Assembly (NCBI RefSeq): GCF_020171945.1
Contig: NZ_JAIVAP010000016.1
Coordinates: forward strand, 41,792-105,791
Source: Bacillus infantis
GTDB lineage: Bacteria > Bacillota > Bacilli > Bacillales > Cytobacillaceae
DNA: 64,000 bases
Direction of reading: 5' to 3'
The notes beneath the pieces were generated by a model that ran no database searches, was not told the DNA's origin, and saw nothing but the letters and a program-made list of their open reading frames with translations. This document shows, in pieces, positions 15,611-24,035 of the stretch. Positions within the stretch are counted from its first letter, which is position 1. Every line of letters starts with the position of its first letter. The translations under genes were made by a program, and so were the position numbers.

Positions 15611-16246
15611 ATGAGAGTCCTTGTGATTGGAACGGAGGATTTGACCGGAGAGCATGTGATTAAGCAGCTGTCGGATAAGCAGCATGAGGCGGTGGCATTG
15701 GTTGGGACAAAGAGTAAGGTGGATGAAATGGGAAGGCTGGGGGCAGCGGATGTTTTTGTGCTTGAAAATGATCATTATGCCCAGGCCTTTTCAGCTTGTG
15801 ATGCGGTCATTTATGTGGGCGATGCCAGTGCGCGGACAGGGGAAAGCAAGCCGATCCTGATTGACCATCAGTCGGTCATTGATTCGGTGCAGGCGGCAAA
15901 GGATCAGGGAGTAAAGCGCTTTCTGCTGATAAGTGCGATGCGTGCGAATGAGACGGACAAAGGCGGTTCAGGAACAGACGGGGCGAAAAATCAGCCGGAA
16001 GAGCTTCTAAGAAACGCACATTTAACTTATACCATAATACGGACAGGCAAGCCTGTAGACAAGCCGGGGAAAGGGAAGATTGAAGCAGCACTTTCTCTTA
16101 AAAGTAAGGAAAGTGAAATTCCGAAAGAGGATATTGCGACTGTACTGGTCGAGGCCCTGGAAATGGAGGAGGCTTATAACAGGACTATTGAAGTGTCTGC
16201 AGGAGAAACGCCGATCCGCGAGGCGCTGCAGAAGATAAGGAACTGA
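15611..16246 (+). CDS. NAD(P)-binding atypical SDR protein (YhfK/NmrA-like)
   Basis: 211 residues. N-terminal Rossmann motif RVLVIGTEDLTGEHVIKQL (G-x-x-x-x-T-G), ACDAVIYVGDAS, VKRFLLISAMRA and LTYTIIRTGKP follow in the order of the YwnB/YhfK group of atypical SDRs, which lack the catalytic Tyr-x-x-x-Lys. Likely a sugar-epimerase-like or quinone-reductase-like protein of unknown substrate. RBS AGCGGGGAGG 7 bases before the ATG. The YerD-type gene follows after 37 bases without a terminator, so the two may be co-transcribed. Confidence 0.82.
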   Translation: MRVLVIGTEDLTGEHVIKQLSDKQHEAVALVGTKSKVDEMGRLGAADVFVLENDHYAQAFSACDAVIYVGDASARTGESKPILIDHQSVIDSVQAAKDQGVKRFLLISAMRANETDKGGSGTDGAKNQPEELLRNAHLTYTIIRTGKPVDKPGKGKIEAALSLKSKESEIPKEDIATVLVEALEMEEAYNRTIEVSAGETPIREALQKIRN

Positions 16247-16283
16247 CTCCATACTAAACTATTCTTATGAAAAGGGTGATAAG

Positions 16284-17894
16284 ATGTCCAATATGAAAAA
16301 ATACCTCCCAGCCGTTCTGAAGGGGACTGCGGCATTAGGGGCTGCAGCAGCTGCGACTTATTTCTACCGGAAGGATGACACGCAGCAGCAGCATTCCATC
16401 CTGAGGAATTTCCCTCTCCTTGGCAGGGTCAGGTATATGACAGAGAAGATCGGTCCCGAGCTCAGGCAATACTTATTCGAAAGCAATAATGAAGGAACGC
16501 CTTTTTCCCGGAAAGAGTTCGAGGATATCGTCAAGGCGGGCAAGTATAAAGAGCGTCTGATTGGCTTTGGTTCGGAGCGAGATTTTTCAAAGAGCGGCTA
16601 TTATATCCGCAACAGCATGTTTCCGAAGCAGCGGGAAGAATTGCGGATCGATAATAGCCAGAAAATTAATACTAAGGTCTATAAAGTGGATGAAGAAGGC
16701 CTTATGACAAGGAAAGAGCATCGGGAGGAAAGCCAGACAGATCCCTATTTTCTAACAGACGAAGATGCAGTCATCCTCGGCGAGCATACATGCCGGCAGC
16801 CGTTCAAGCTGAAAGGGCTTGTCGGGCAGTCTGCGATGAGCTATGGAGCGCTCGGCGACCGGGCGATCACGGCTTTGTCGAAAGGGCTGGGCCTTGCCGG
16901 CGGAACATGGATGAATACCGGGGAAGGCGGTCTATCAAAATATCATTTAATCGGAAACCCGGACATCATGATGCAGATCGGTCCGGGCCTGTTCGGCGTC
17001 CGGACGCCGGGCGGGGAATTTTCTTGGGATGAATTTGAGAAAAAGAGCAAGATCGAGCAGGTGAAAGCATTTGAAATCAAGCTTGCTCAGGGTGCAAAAA
17101 TCCGCGGCGGCCATATCGAAGGGGAAAAGGTTAACGAAGAAATTGCGGCAATCCGCCTTGTAGAGCCCTGGCAGACAATCAACAGCCCCAATCGATTCTA
17201 TGAATTTAACAATTATGATGAGCTGTTCCAGTTCGTAGAAAAGATGCGGGATAAAGGCGGCAAGCCGGTTGGCATAAAGATTGTGGTCGGTGATTTGGAT
17301 TCTCTTGAGGAAATGGCCCAGGTGATGAAGGAAACAGGGATGGGCCCTGATTTCATCACGGTTGATGGCGGTGAAGGCGGGACAGGAGCCACCTATCAGG
17401 AGCTTGCTGATGCAGTGGGTCTGCCTATTGGGTCTGCACTGCCGGCTGTTGACGAAATGCTGGTTAAATATAAAGTCCGCGACAGGGTGAAGCTGATCGC
17501 ATCAGGCAAACTGATCACCCCGGATAAAATCGCGATTGCTCTTGCCATGGGGGCAGATCTTGTCAATATAGCGCGCGGATTCATGATCAGCGTCGGCTGC
17601 ATCATGGCGGAGAAATGCCATACGAACCACTGTCCTGCAGGTGTCGCCACAACCGATCCAAAGCTCCAGGACGGGCTGGTCATTGAGGAAAAACAATACA
17701 GGGTCGCCAATTATGTGGTTTCCCTCCGTGAAGGGCTGTTCAATCTGGCCGCAGCTGCAGGCCTCGACACCCCGACTAAATTCGAACGGAAGCATATTGT
17801 CTATAAAGACGAATGGGGAAGAGTATCGGCTGTCCAGGATATGATCCTGACACCGAAAAAGGTAGACGAGATACAGGAGAAGGAACAAGAATAG
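16284..17894 (+). CDS. FMN-binding glutamate synthase family protein (YerD-like)
   Basis: 536 residues. A membrane-anchor-like helix (about residues 7-25) precedes a GltB central-domain barrel. FMN and substrate motifs visible: GQSAMSYGALG, NTGEGGLSKYH, VDGGEGGTGATYQE and ASGKLITPDKIA; the cluster-ligand set CIMAEKCHTNHCPAG (C-x5-C-x4-C) matches the 3Fe-4S site of glutamate synthases. No amidotransferase domain is present, so it is not a complete GltA/B. Members of this stand-alone group have no firmly known physiological reaction. RBS AAAAGGGTG before the ATG; its TAG stop abuts repeat locus 11. Confidence 0.92.
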   Translation: MSNMKKYLPAVLKGTAALGAAAAATYFYRKDDTQQQHSILRNFPLLGRVRYMTEKIGPELRQYLFESNNEGTPFSRKEFEDIVKAGKYKERLIGFGSERDFSKSGYYIRNSMFPKQREELRIDNSQKINTKVYKVDEEGLMTRKEHREESQTDPYFLTDEDAVILGEHTCRQPFKLKGLVGQSAMSYGALGDRAITALSKGLGLAGGTWMNTGEGGLSKYHLIGNPDIMMQIGPGLFGVRTPGGEFSWDEFEKKSKIEQVKAFEIKLAQGAKIRGGHIEGEKVNEEIAAIRLVEPWQTINSPNRFYEFNNYDELFQFVEKMRDKGGKPVGIKIVVGDLDSLEEMAQVMKETGMGPDFITVDGGEGGTGATYQELADAVGLPIGSALPAVDEMLVKYKVRDRVKLIASGKLITPDKIAIALAMGADLVNIARGFMISVGCIMAEKCHTNHCPAGVATTDPKLQDGLVIEEKQYRVANYVVSLREGLFNLAAAAGLDTPTKFERKHIVYKDEWGRVSAVQDMILTPKKVDEIQEKEQE

Positions 17895-17952
17895 AGCCGG
17901 GGGGACAGACCCTCTGGCTCGTTTGAGCCAAGGGGTCTGTCCCCCTGGCTCT
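17894..17952 (+). repeat. Palindromic repeat locus 11 (double unit)
   Basis: GAGCCGGGGGGACAGACCCTCTGGCTC in two halves, then GAGCCAAGGGGTCTG / CCCCCTGGCTC. Shares its first G with the TAG stop of the YerD-like gene. Confidence 0.82.
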
Positions 17953-18120
17953 CTTTGTGCTTTCTTTCCTGCAGCAGAATTAGAGTGGGGAAAATGAAAC
18001 ATTACAGCCTTAGTTTCGTCTATAATAAAGATGAATAATTTGGAAATTTTGGCAGTGGGAAGGGATACTTTTGAAGAGAGCAGCGGCATACATCGTCCTG
18101 ATGCTTCGGGGGAATTTGAA

Positions 18121-18306
18121 TTGAGATTTTTTTTGGCTGTTCCATTATTAATAATCGGGAGTTTTTTAATAAGTATAACCGTAGACAGTTTTGGCAGCAC
18201 CGGCAATACTATCATGCATATGACTGGAGTGGCCATTAATTTATTTGCTGTCTTTTATATATGGAAAAGAAAGGCGAAGCTGGAGGGACAGGATGATAAG
18301 AAATAA
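18121..18306 (+). CDS. Small two-helix membrane protein, unknown function
   Basis: 61 residues from TTG 18121 (CGGGGGAAT 7-14 bases upstream): (M)RFFLAVPLLIIGSFLISITVD, a NTIMHMTGVAINLFAVFYIW helix and a basic tail. A longer reading from ATG 18031 has no ribosome site. A 17-codon ORF with a good site (TTG near 18071, stop TGA overlapping the 18121 start) precedes it and may be a leader or a decayed signal peptide. Overlaps the next Nudix gene by 14 bases. Confidence 0.5.
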   Translation: MRFFLAVPLLIIGSFLISITVDSFGSTGNTIMHMTGVAINLFAVFYIWKRKAKLEGQDDKK

Positions 18307-18721
18307 TATTCGGGCCATTGCGATCTGTGTGTTCAGAAAAGATGACTCGATACTTGTGGCTGAGGGGTTCGACAAAGTTAAGCGGGACTATTTCTATCGT
18401 CCGATTGGCGGAGGGATTGAGTTTGGCGAAAAAAGCACTGAAGCGCTGGAAAGAGAAGTGTTCGAGGAAATTGGGGCAAACGTTAGGAATCTCATTCATT
18501 TAGGCACCCTTGAAAATATCTTTACCTACAATGGGATTCCCCGCCATGAGTTCGTTTTTGTCTATGATGGGGAGTTTGTTGACGCATCCTTCTATCAAAA
18601 ACCATCTTTTATGGGTCTTGAGGATAATGGGGAAGAGTTCAAGTTAATGTGGAAGCCCCTCAATGAGTTTCGGGATAAGGGATTAAGGCTCGTCCCTGAG
18701 GAACTATTAGCGCTGATGTAA
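18293..18721 (+). CDS. Nudix hydrolase
   Basis: 142 residues. Complete Nudix box GGIEFGEKSTEALEREVFEEIGANV (residues ~41-63) after RPIGG. The downstream part (NIFTYNGIPRHEFVFVYDGEF) is like ADP-ribose/NTP pyrophosphohydrolases of the MutT group. The ATG at 18293 has GGAGGGACAGG upstream and overlaps the preceding small membrane ORF, implying coupled translation. Substrate unknown. Confidence 0.85.
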   Translation: MIRNNIRAIAICVFRKDDSILVAEGFDKVKRDYFYRPIGGGIEFGEKSTEALEREVFEEIGANVRNLIHLGTLENIFTYNGIPRHEFVFVYDGEFVDASFYQKPSFMGLEDNGEEFKLMWKPLNEFRDKGLRLVPEELLALM

Positions 18722-18739
18722 TAGATAGGGGGAGTAAGG

Positions 18740-19177
18740 TTGAAAAAGATGCTCTTTTTATTTTTTGCCTTGATGTTCTTAGCTGCCTGTTCGAAAGAAG
18801 TGAACACTTATGACTATCGATTTGTCGGGGAAAGCGACCATTGGGAAGCGGAATACGTTTTTAAAGGTACAGAGGAGTGGGGCGAAAAAAATGGAAGGCG
18901 CACATACTCTAACGAAAATAGTGATGAGTTTTTTCTGGAGTATAAAGGTCCTCTAGAAGAGCTTTCATCCCTGAAAAACCTTGAGTACTCTTATGAAGCT
19001 TCAGCAGGGAGCGGAAGCGGCGCAACAAAATTTGATGCACCGCCGACGGAGAAGGTTTTTAAAAGCGGCGTATCTTCAGAGAATACCGGCACAGTGAACG
19101 AGGATGATATTATCAAAGTTTATGTAAAATGGGATGATGCCGAGGAGACTTTTGAGTTGCACAGAGAAAAGCAGTAA
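18740..19177 (+). CDS. Hypothetical lipoprotein
   Basis: 145 residues from a TTG start with GGGGAGTAAGG upstream. Signal peptide KKMLFLFFALMFLAAC with lipobox LAAC (Cys ~17); the mature part is beta-rich and acidic (YDYRFVGESDHWEAEYVFKG). No family recognised. Follows the Nudix gene by 18 bases and precedes another exported protein, so it lies in a run of cell-envelope genes. Confidence 0.72.
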   Translation: MKKMLFLFFALMFLAACSKEVNTYDYRFVGESDHWEAEYVFKGTEEWGEKNGRRTYSNENSDEFFLEYKGPLEELSSLKNLEYSYEASAGSGSGATKFDAPPTEKVFKSGVSSENTGTVNEDDIIKVYVKWDDAEETFELHREKQ

Positions 19178-19210
19178 ACTTTTAAACTTGTAAAAGAGAG
19201 GTTCGGGTTA

Positions 19211-19753
19211 ATGTCTGTAAAAAAACGGTTTTTCATTGGAATGGCCATTGCGGCGGTTTTCTCCTTCATTTGGCTTCTGCCTGCACGGGGGAGCGAGGCA
19301 AAAATTGCTGATGAGATAGCGAAAAAAACAAACGGAGTCAGTATAGACCATATCGAAATGATTGATAACCATCTATCCGTTGCTTTCCTGCACACTGCAG
19401 CAGGTGAGGAAAGGGAATTGTATTTAGAGAGGTCGTTATTTTCTTGGGAGGCCAAAAAAGAGTTTGCCTTTACACCGGAAGGAATACATGACCCGATCCA
19501 CCTTGCCTTCTTCAATTCGCCATTTACAGGTGAAGAAGAATTCAACGCTGTGATTCTTCGGGTATTTGATAAAGAGATAGACCGTGTTGAGATAGTAAAG
19601 GGAAAGCAAACCCTTCACAGCTTCAAGCTTCTTACTAAAGCTGCGGATGAAAAGTTTGGACTATTCAGAACAGATAGCGATGAAATCTATGATGCTGAAT
19701 ATATTGCTTACAATGCAGAAGGTGAAGTGGTTTTTAAGAACAAGTTATCTTAG
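19211..19753 (+). CDS. Hypothetical exported or membrane-anchored protein
   Basis: 180 residues. A basic N-terminus and one helix (residues ~6-24: FFIGMAIAAVFSFIWLLPA) followed by a mixed beta domain (IEMIDNHLSVAFLHTAAGEERELYLE). RBS AAAGAGAGG 9 bases upstream. No recognised family. Confidence 0.7.
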   Translation: MSVKKRFFIGMAIAAVFSFIWLLPARGSEAKIADEIAKKTNGVSIDHIEMIDNHLSVAFLHTAAGEERELYLERSLFSWEAKKEFAFTPEGIHDPIHLAFFNSPFTGEEEFNAVILRVFDKEIDRVEIVKGKQTLHSFKLLTKAADEKFGLFRTDSDEIYDAEYIAYNAEGEVVFKNKLS

Positions 19754-19791
19754 AAGCCTGTCCCTTTGTCCCAGAATGGAGGATCTAATCA

Positions 19792-20262
19792 ATGAAGATG
19801 ATTACTTTTGGAGAAAAAATTGAGCGAATTGAATATACGAGCAGGCCGGCTGTCTACGGACTGTTTTTTCACCCGGAGAATGGGAAAGTGGCTGTCATAC
19901 AGACGGGTAATGGAAAGTATTTTCTTCCCGGCGGAGGAATTGAGACCAGGGAGACACATGAAGAATGTATGAAAAGAGAGGCTCTTGAAGAAATGGGGGC
20001 CGAGATTGAACTTGGTCCTTTTCTGGGGCACGCCAGAAGGTATTTTTACTCTACCAATGAATATAAATACTATTTGAGTGAAGGATATTTCTACTTATGT
20101 GAAATCGCCAAGCAAATAAGCCCGCCGCTGGAAGAGGACCATACCTTAATATGGCTGGATTCCTTGGATGCTGAAGCAGGTCTGTTTCATGAGCACCAGA
20201 GGTGGGCAGTGAAGGAAGCGTTGAAGAAAGTACATAGCCTAAGCAAGGGGGAAAGCAAATGA
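19792..20262 (+). CDS. Nudix hydrolase
   Basis: 156 residues. Nudix box GGGIETRETHEECMKREALEEMGAEI (residues ~44-67) after KYFLPG. C-terminal HEHQRWAVKEALKK resembles the ends of ADP-ribose-type Nudix proteins. RBS GGAGGATC 7 bases upstream. Its stop overlaps the start of the NIPSNAP gene (ATGA), so the two are co-translated. Third Nudix gene in 11 kb. Confidence 0.86.
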   Translation: MKMITFGEKIERIEYTSRPAVYGLFFHPENGKVAVIQTGNGKYFLPGGGIETRETHEECMKREALEEMGAEIELGPFLGHARRYFYSTNEYKYYLSEGYFYLCEIAKQISPPLEEDHTLIWLDSLDAEAGLFHEHQRWAVKEALKKVHSLSKGESK

Positions 20263-20618
20263 TTTACCGAAGAAAAAGCTATAAAGTGGATGAAAGCATT
20301 GTAGATGATTTCAATCTTCATTTTAATCAGACGCTGCTGCCGGCCCAGCTGAAATACGGGTCAAGGCTGGTCGGAAGATGGATGGGACAGCCGGCAGAAG
20401 GGGCTGTCGAAATCTTTGCGATATGGCAATATGACAGCCATGAAGCATATGAAAATATTGAAAACAATGTGAGAAATGATAAAGAGCACGTCCAGCGTGT
20501 GCAGGATTGGTTTGAGAAAATGGGCGGCAGGGAGAATCTGGGCAGGATATTTTTTAAGGTGGATGAGGACTTTTTGGAGACTACGGTACCTGAAAGCAGC
20601 ACGATTCTTTCATTATAG
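20259..20618 (+). CDS. NIPSNAP-family protein
   Basis: 119 residues, ferredoxin-like dimeric alpha/beta-barrel of the NIPSNAP type: MIYRRKSYKVDESIVDDFNLHF, then LVGRWMGQPAEGAVEIFAIWQYDSHEAYENIE, the usual strand-helix order with a W-x-Y-x-S/D-x-x-A-x-E motif. Members are small-molecule binding or oxygenase-like proteins; function unknown. Overlaps the Nudix gene by 4 bases; RBS AAGGGGG 10 bases before the ATG. Confidence 0.8.
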   Translation: MIYRRKSYKVDESIVDDFNLHFNQTLLPAQLKYGSRLVGRWMGQPAEGAVEIFAIWQYDSHEAYENIENNVRNDKEHVQRVQDWFEKMGGRENLGRIFFKVDEDFLETTVPESSTILSL

Positions 20619-20681
20619 CAGTGAAAAAAGATCAAGTATCAGTTGCGAGGAGAAAAGGTGAACAATAAGGAGGCAGGCCCA

Positions 20682-20921
20682 TTGAAAAAATTCTTTTTGT
20701 CATTGACCGGCGGAATCCTGCTTGGCGGCATCCTATCATACTTTTTCCTGGACTATGAGGACTCAAATTATGTTTTGCTGAACTATTATGGAGAAGATAA
20801 GAAGATAGTAAAAGAATGGGATTTTTAATTTATCTCCAATTCGGGCTTTATCATTATAGGATTGTCAGTTCTGATTTATTTAATATGGACGTATTTCGAG
20901 AGAAAATCTGATGGTGCTTGA
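20682..20921 (+). pseudogene. Small two-helix membrane protein with an in-frame stop codon
   Basis: TTG start with AAGGAGG 8 bases upstream. The first 48 codons give KKFFLSLTGGILLGGILSYFFLDYED...KEWDF, then TAA at 20826-20828. The same frame continues open for 30 codons: FISNSGFIIIGLSVLIYLIW (second helix) and a basic ERKSDGA end with TGA. The two halves together make an ordinary two-helix protein, so the TAA looks like a nonsense mutation. Readthrough of TAA followed by T is a less likely alternative. Confidence 0.5.
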
Positions 20922-20928
20922 GGTGTAA

Positions 20929-21120
20929 TTAATCGTTTTTTCTAACCAGTGGGGTAAGCGGTGGAGCATTCCGCCGGGAAAACTGGCATCAGTGCTTACT
21001 GACATTGCAGGCTGGATCCCCTATGTTCTAGGAGTTGCGTTAATACCATCAGGCATCTTGATTTATTTATCAATAAAAATGATTGAAAAGGAGGGAGAAG
21101 GCAGTTGTTCCGGAACCTAA
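20929..21120 (+). pseudogene. Headless membrane-protein remnant
   Basis: An open frame without any start codon: WGKRWSIPPGKLASVLTDIAGW, then IPYVLGVALIPSGILIYLSI as one helix and a charged end. It looks like the C-terminal part of a small membrane protein whose 5' end is lost. Its end overlaps the start and ribosome site of the lipoprotein gene at 21105. Confidence 0.3.
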
Positions 21121-21488
21121 TCCTCTTAATTGGTTTAACGCTTTTCACATCTGCGGGGTGCACTAACGGAGGAGAAAGCGCCGCGGTTTCCATTGACAGC
21201 ATTGATGCCAAAGAGGTCTTAAGGCTGAATCCTGATGCTGATATTTTTCAGTATGAGGGTGTTATCTATCAAACGAATATAGATTGGGTTAATGAATTGT
21301 CTTTAAAAAAGGACGATCAAATTGGTGAAATACAATCCAGAAATGAGAAAGATACAGATTTTGAAAATGGAATGTCGAATAAGCTGCCTGTCGGAGTCAA
21401 AATTTTCTCTGCAAAGGAAAGAAGAGATATCTTACTTGTAGAGTCCGAGGGGAAGGTTTTGAAGTACCTTGCCATTGTTGAGGGATAA
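21105..21488 (+). CDS. Hypothetical lipoprotein, paralogue of the one at 11251
   Basis: 127 residues from a TTG start with AAGGAGGGAGAAGG upstream. Signal peptide LFRNLILLIGLTLFTSAGC, lipobox SAGC (Cys ~19). Mature part shares ADIFQYEGVIYQT, QIGEIQSR and NGMSNKLPVGVKIF in order with the lipoprotein at 11251. This copy has composition like the host genes, while the 11251 copy is more AT-rich. Confidence 0.78.
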   Translation: MFRNLILLIGLTLFTSAGCTNGGESAAVSIDSIDAKEVLRLNPDADIFQYEGVIYQTNIDWVNELSLKKDDQIGEIQSRNEKDTDFENGMSNKLPVGVKIFSAKERRDILLVESEGKVLKYLAIVEG

Positions 21489-21586
21489 TGGATGAGTTAT
21501 GATGTACACTGAAGTCCATTTAGGATATTGCCAACCAGGCTTTTTTTGACTGTTCTGACTGCGAAAGTGCAGAAAGCAGGTGAAGT

Positions 21587-21856
21587 ATGGCTGAATTAAC
21601 CAGGCTGTCATTTTTATGCGTCGCCATCAATCTAATTTCAAATATACTGTTTTTCCTTATAGGGAGCTTAGGCGGATTCTTTACAATGCTATTAACTTTA
21701 AGCAATCTGGTATTGCCGGGTTTTCTGTCGTTTACAGGGGTTCTTTTAGGAATTGGGGCATTAGTGTTAAAAGAACCAATCATAAAATCCTTGCTGGCCA
21801 TAGCAGCAAATATAGGGTATGTGCTGGTTTTCTTTTCTGTTTTTAAAAATTTTTAA
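21587..21856 (+). CDS. Small membrane protein, unknown function
   Basis: 89 residues, three hydrophobic helices (FLCVAINLISNILFFLIGSL; LVLPGFLSFTGVLLGIGAL; LLAIAANIGYVLVFFSVF), little else. RBS CAGGTGAAG is moderate. The helix pattern is similar to short DUF-type membrane proteins of Bacilli, but no family is assigned. Confidence 0.6.
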   Translation: MAELTRLSFLCVAINLISNILFFLIGSLGGFFTMLLTLSNLVLPGFLSFTGVLLGIGALVLKEPIIKSLLAIAANIGYVLVFFSVFKNF

Positions 21857-21999
21857 AAGATTACAGGATGGGAAAATGATGTATTTTGTTGATGCCGATC
21901 AATAGGTATAGCAAAGATTAAGAGTTGGATGGCCTTCCGTTTACGTTTTCAGAAGCATAATTCTCCCTGCTCGAACACTGAATAATTTTCATATACAGA

Positions 22000-22032
22000 A
22001 AAAAACAGGCCCTACATATATAGGGCCTGTCT
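22000..22032 (-). terminator. Rho-independent terminator of the cold-shock gene
   Basis: Perfect stem ACAGGCCCTA / TAGGGCCTGT (10 bp) with loop CATATA; on the minus strand it ends in a long T run. Confidence 0.9.
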
Positions 22033-22046
22033 GTATTATCCGAAGA

Positions 22047-22247
22047 TTAAGCTTTTTGAACGTTAGCTGCTTGAGGTCCGCGAGCACCTTGCTCAACGTC
22101 AAAAGTTACTTTTTGACCTTCGTCTAAAGATTTGAATCCTTCGCTTTGAATAGCTGAGAAGTGTACGAATACATCGTCTCCACCTTCGCGTTCGATGAAG
22201 CCAAAACCTTTTTCTGCATTAAACCATTTAACTGTACCTTGTTCCAT
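22047..22247 (-). CDS. csp: Cold-shock protein (CspB/CspD type)
   Basis: 66 residues, one OB-fold. RNP1 KGFGFIE and RNP2 VFVHFSAI are exact. Acts as an RNA chaperone in cold and stationary phase. Ends [16 protein letters not shown], typical of Bacillus Csp proteins. TAGGAGGCAAC precedes the ATG. The closest B. subtilis match (CspB, C or D) cannot be settled by eye. Confidence 0.95.
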   Translation of the reverse strand: MEQGTVKWFNAEKGFGFIEREGGDDVFVHFSAIQSEGFKSLDEGQKVTFDVEQGARGPQAANVQKA

Positions 22248-22769
22248 TTTTGTTGCCTCCTAGTGCTGCCGCACAATGTATTACTATCCCTGCTCAAAGT
22301 ATTTATATAGACGAAAAGTCATTAATTAACTTATACCGAACAAAAATAATTCTTTTTCATCATAACAGCAATCGGAAAAAATTGCAAATTATATTCTTGT
22401 TTTATTATGGCAATATTTGTTAAAGGATATTGGTATTAAATTTTTTCTTCTCATAGAAAATCTTGGAGAGAGTTTAGCTCGAAAAAGGGCCGGGTATATT
22501 TTTTTACGTTCCTCTTATCCCTGGGCAGCCATATTCGTACCTTCTTCATCTTCTGTTTTCTTACTTAAAAATACATATGTAATGGTTATTTTATAAAATT
22601 GGACAGCGGGGATATTTGATATTTAGTGAAAAAGGAAGTGGTCAAAGTTTGTGGAATTCAGAAAACCATGACACTTATCATGTATCGTACATGACAGCTG
22701 GGACTACCGGAATAATAAAACGTTTTCTATACTTAAATAAATAAATGAGTGAAGGAGAAGCTTTCAAAA
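22248..22769. other. Divergent intergenic region of csp and des
   Basis: About 520 AT-rich bases. The left part is the probable leader of csp (read on the minus strand), which in this family is often long. The right part holds a perfect palindrome (22678-22694) and a -10-like TATACT (22728-22733) before des. No ORF with a ribosome site was found. Confidence 0.5.
22678..22694. promoter_or_regulatory. Perfect 17-bp palindrome upstream of des, possible DesR site
   Basis: TCATGTATCGTACATGA is a perfect inverted repeat with TCATGTA arms. It ends 33 bases before a -10-like TATACT that lacks a good -35, the layout expected for an activator-dependent promoter. In B. subtilis the desaturase gene is switched on by DesR; assignment to DesR is an inference. 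Confidence 0.5.
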
Positions 22770-23798
22770 ATGAACGAACAAAACCCAAGGGCTTTGAGAA
22801 AGATGGTTACTCCTTATGAAAAGTCCGATTTACAAAAAAGTATTTGGCAGATTATTAACACATTGGTGCCATTTTTCGTGCTGTGGTACCTGGCATATAA
22901 GAGCTTATCGGTCTCTTATTTCCTTACATTAGCGATTTCTGTGGCTGCTGCAGGTTTTTTAGTGAGAATCTTCATTATCTTTCATGACTGCTGCCACTAT
23001 TCCTTTTTCAAGAACAGAAAGGCCAATCGGATCCTTGGCACCATAACGGGGATTCTGACTCTTCATCCTTTCGACCAGTGGGCACACGACCATTCTGTCC
23101 ATCATGCAACAAGCAGCAACCTGGACAAGCGCGGTACAGGCGATATTTGGGTACTGACTGTTGAGGAATATCTGGAAGCTTCAACTAAAACAAAAATAAT
23201 GTACAGGCTTTACAGAAATCCGTTTGTTATGTTTATTCTCGGTCCGATTTACGTTTTTGGCATTACCAATCGTTTCAATCGCAAAGGTGCAAAGCGCAAA
23301 GAAAAGATGAATACGTATGTGACGAACCTCGGAATCGCCGCTGTGGCGGGACTTGTATGCTGGGCTATCGGCTGGCAGAATTTCCTGCTCGTTCAGGTGC
23401 CGACTTTCATGATTTCGGGTACTCTCGGAGTATGGCTGTTTTATATTCAGCACACATTTGAGGATTCTTATTTTGAAGAAAATGAGCATTGGGAATATGT
23501 AAAAGCAGCTGTTGAAGGAAGCTCATTTTACAAGCTTCCCAAAGTCATGCAGTGGCTGACAGGCAATATCGGTTTCCATCATGTCCACCACCTTAGCCCA
23601 AGAGTTCCAAACTACAAGCTTGAAGAGGTGCATAAAAACACTGAACCTCTCCAGCATGTTCCGACCATTACACTGGCAACAAGCCTGGCATCATTAAAGT
23701 TCCGTCTGTGGGATGAAGAGGGCAAGAAATTTGTTGGTTTTAGCCATTTGGGAAAAGCTGCTAAAACCCAGGAATCAGCACGGCTGGGATCTGATTAA
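22770..23798 (+). CDS. des: Acyl-lipid fatty-acid desaturase
   Basis: 342 residues. Membrane desaturase that puts a double bond into phospholipid acyl chains in the cold. All three histidine boxes are present: HDCCHYS (residues ~72-76), HDHSVHHA (~108-113) and HHVHHL (~269-273). Hydrophobic pairs lie around residues 25-60 and 175-230. ATG 22770 chosen: AAGGAG lies upstream (spacing about 12, slightly long). The DesK/DesR sensor genes that sit next to des in B. subtilis are not present here. The gene is followed by a strong terminator. Confidence 0.92.
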   Translation: MNEQNPRALRKMVTPYEKSDLQKSIWQIINTLVPFFVLWYLAYKSLSVSYFLTLAISVAAAGFLVRIFIIFHDCCHYSFFKNRKANRILGTITGILTLHPFDQWAHDHSVHHATSSNLDKRGTGDIWVLTVEEYLEASTKTKIMYRLYRNPFVMFILGPIYVFGITNRFNRKGAKRKEKMNTYVTNLGIAAVAGLVCWAIGWQNFLLVQVPTFMISGTLGVWLFYIQHTFEDSYFEENEHWEYVKAAVEGSSFYKLPKVMQWLTGNIGFHHVHHLSPRVPNYKLEEVHKNTEPLQHVPTITLATSLASLKFRLWDEEGKKFVGFSHLGKAAKTQESARLGSD

Positions 23799-23829
23799 TT
23801 AGACCGGGCTGTCATGATAAGAGGTTTAC

Positions 23830-23878
23830 AAAAAAGTGCCGACATGCGCAATGATTTGTGCAGTCAGCACTTTTTTTG
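23830..23878 (+). terminator. Rho-independent terminator of des
   Basis: Long stem AAAAAAGTGC(C)GAC / (G)TC-GCACTTTTTT with inner TGCGCA/TGTGCA pairing, ending in T7. Confidence 0.85.
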
Positions 23879-24035
23879 TCTTAAAAAATGTACTTTATTA
23901 TATTCAGGTACTCTATCGAATGATCTGTAACAAATGAGGTATGTATAGAAATGCAAATACATGGCGAATTTATTGGTAAAAAAGCAGTCAATCTATTAAA
24001 ATAAACAGGCGTAAGAATAGCGGGGAGTGAACTTT

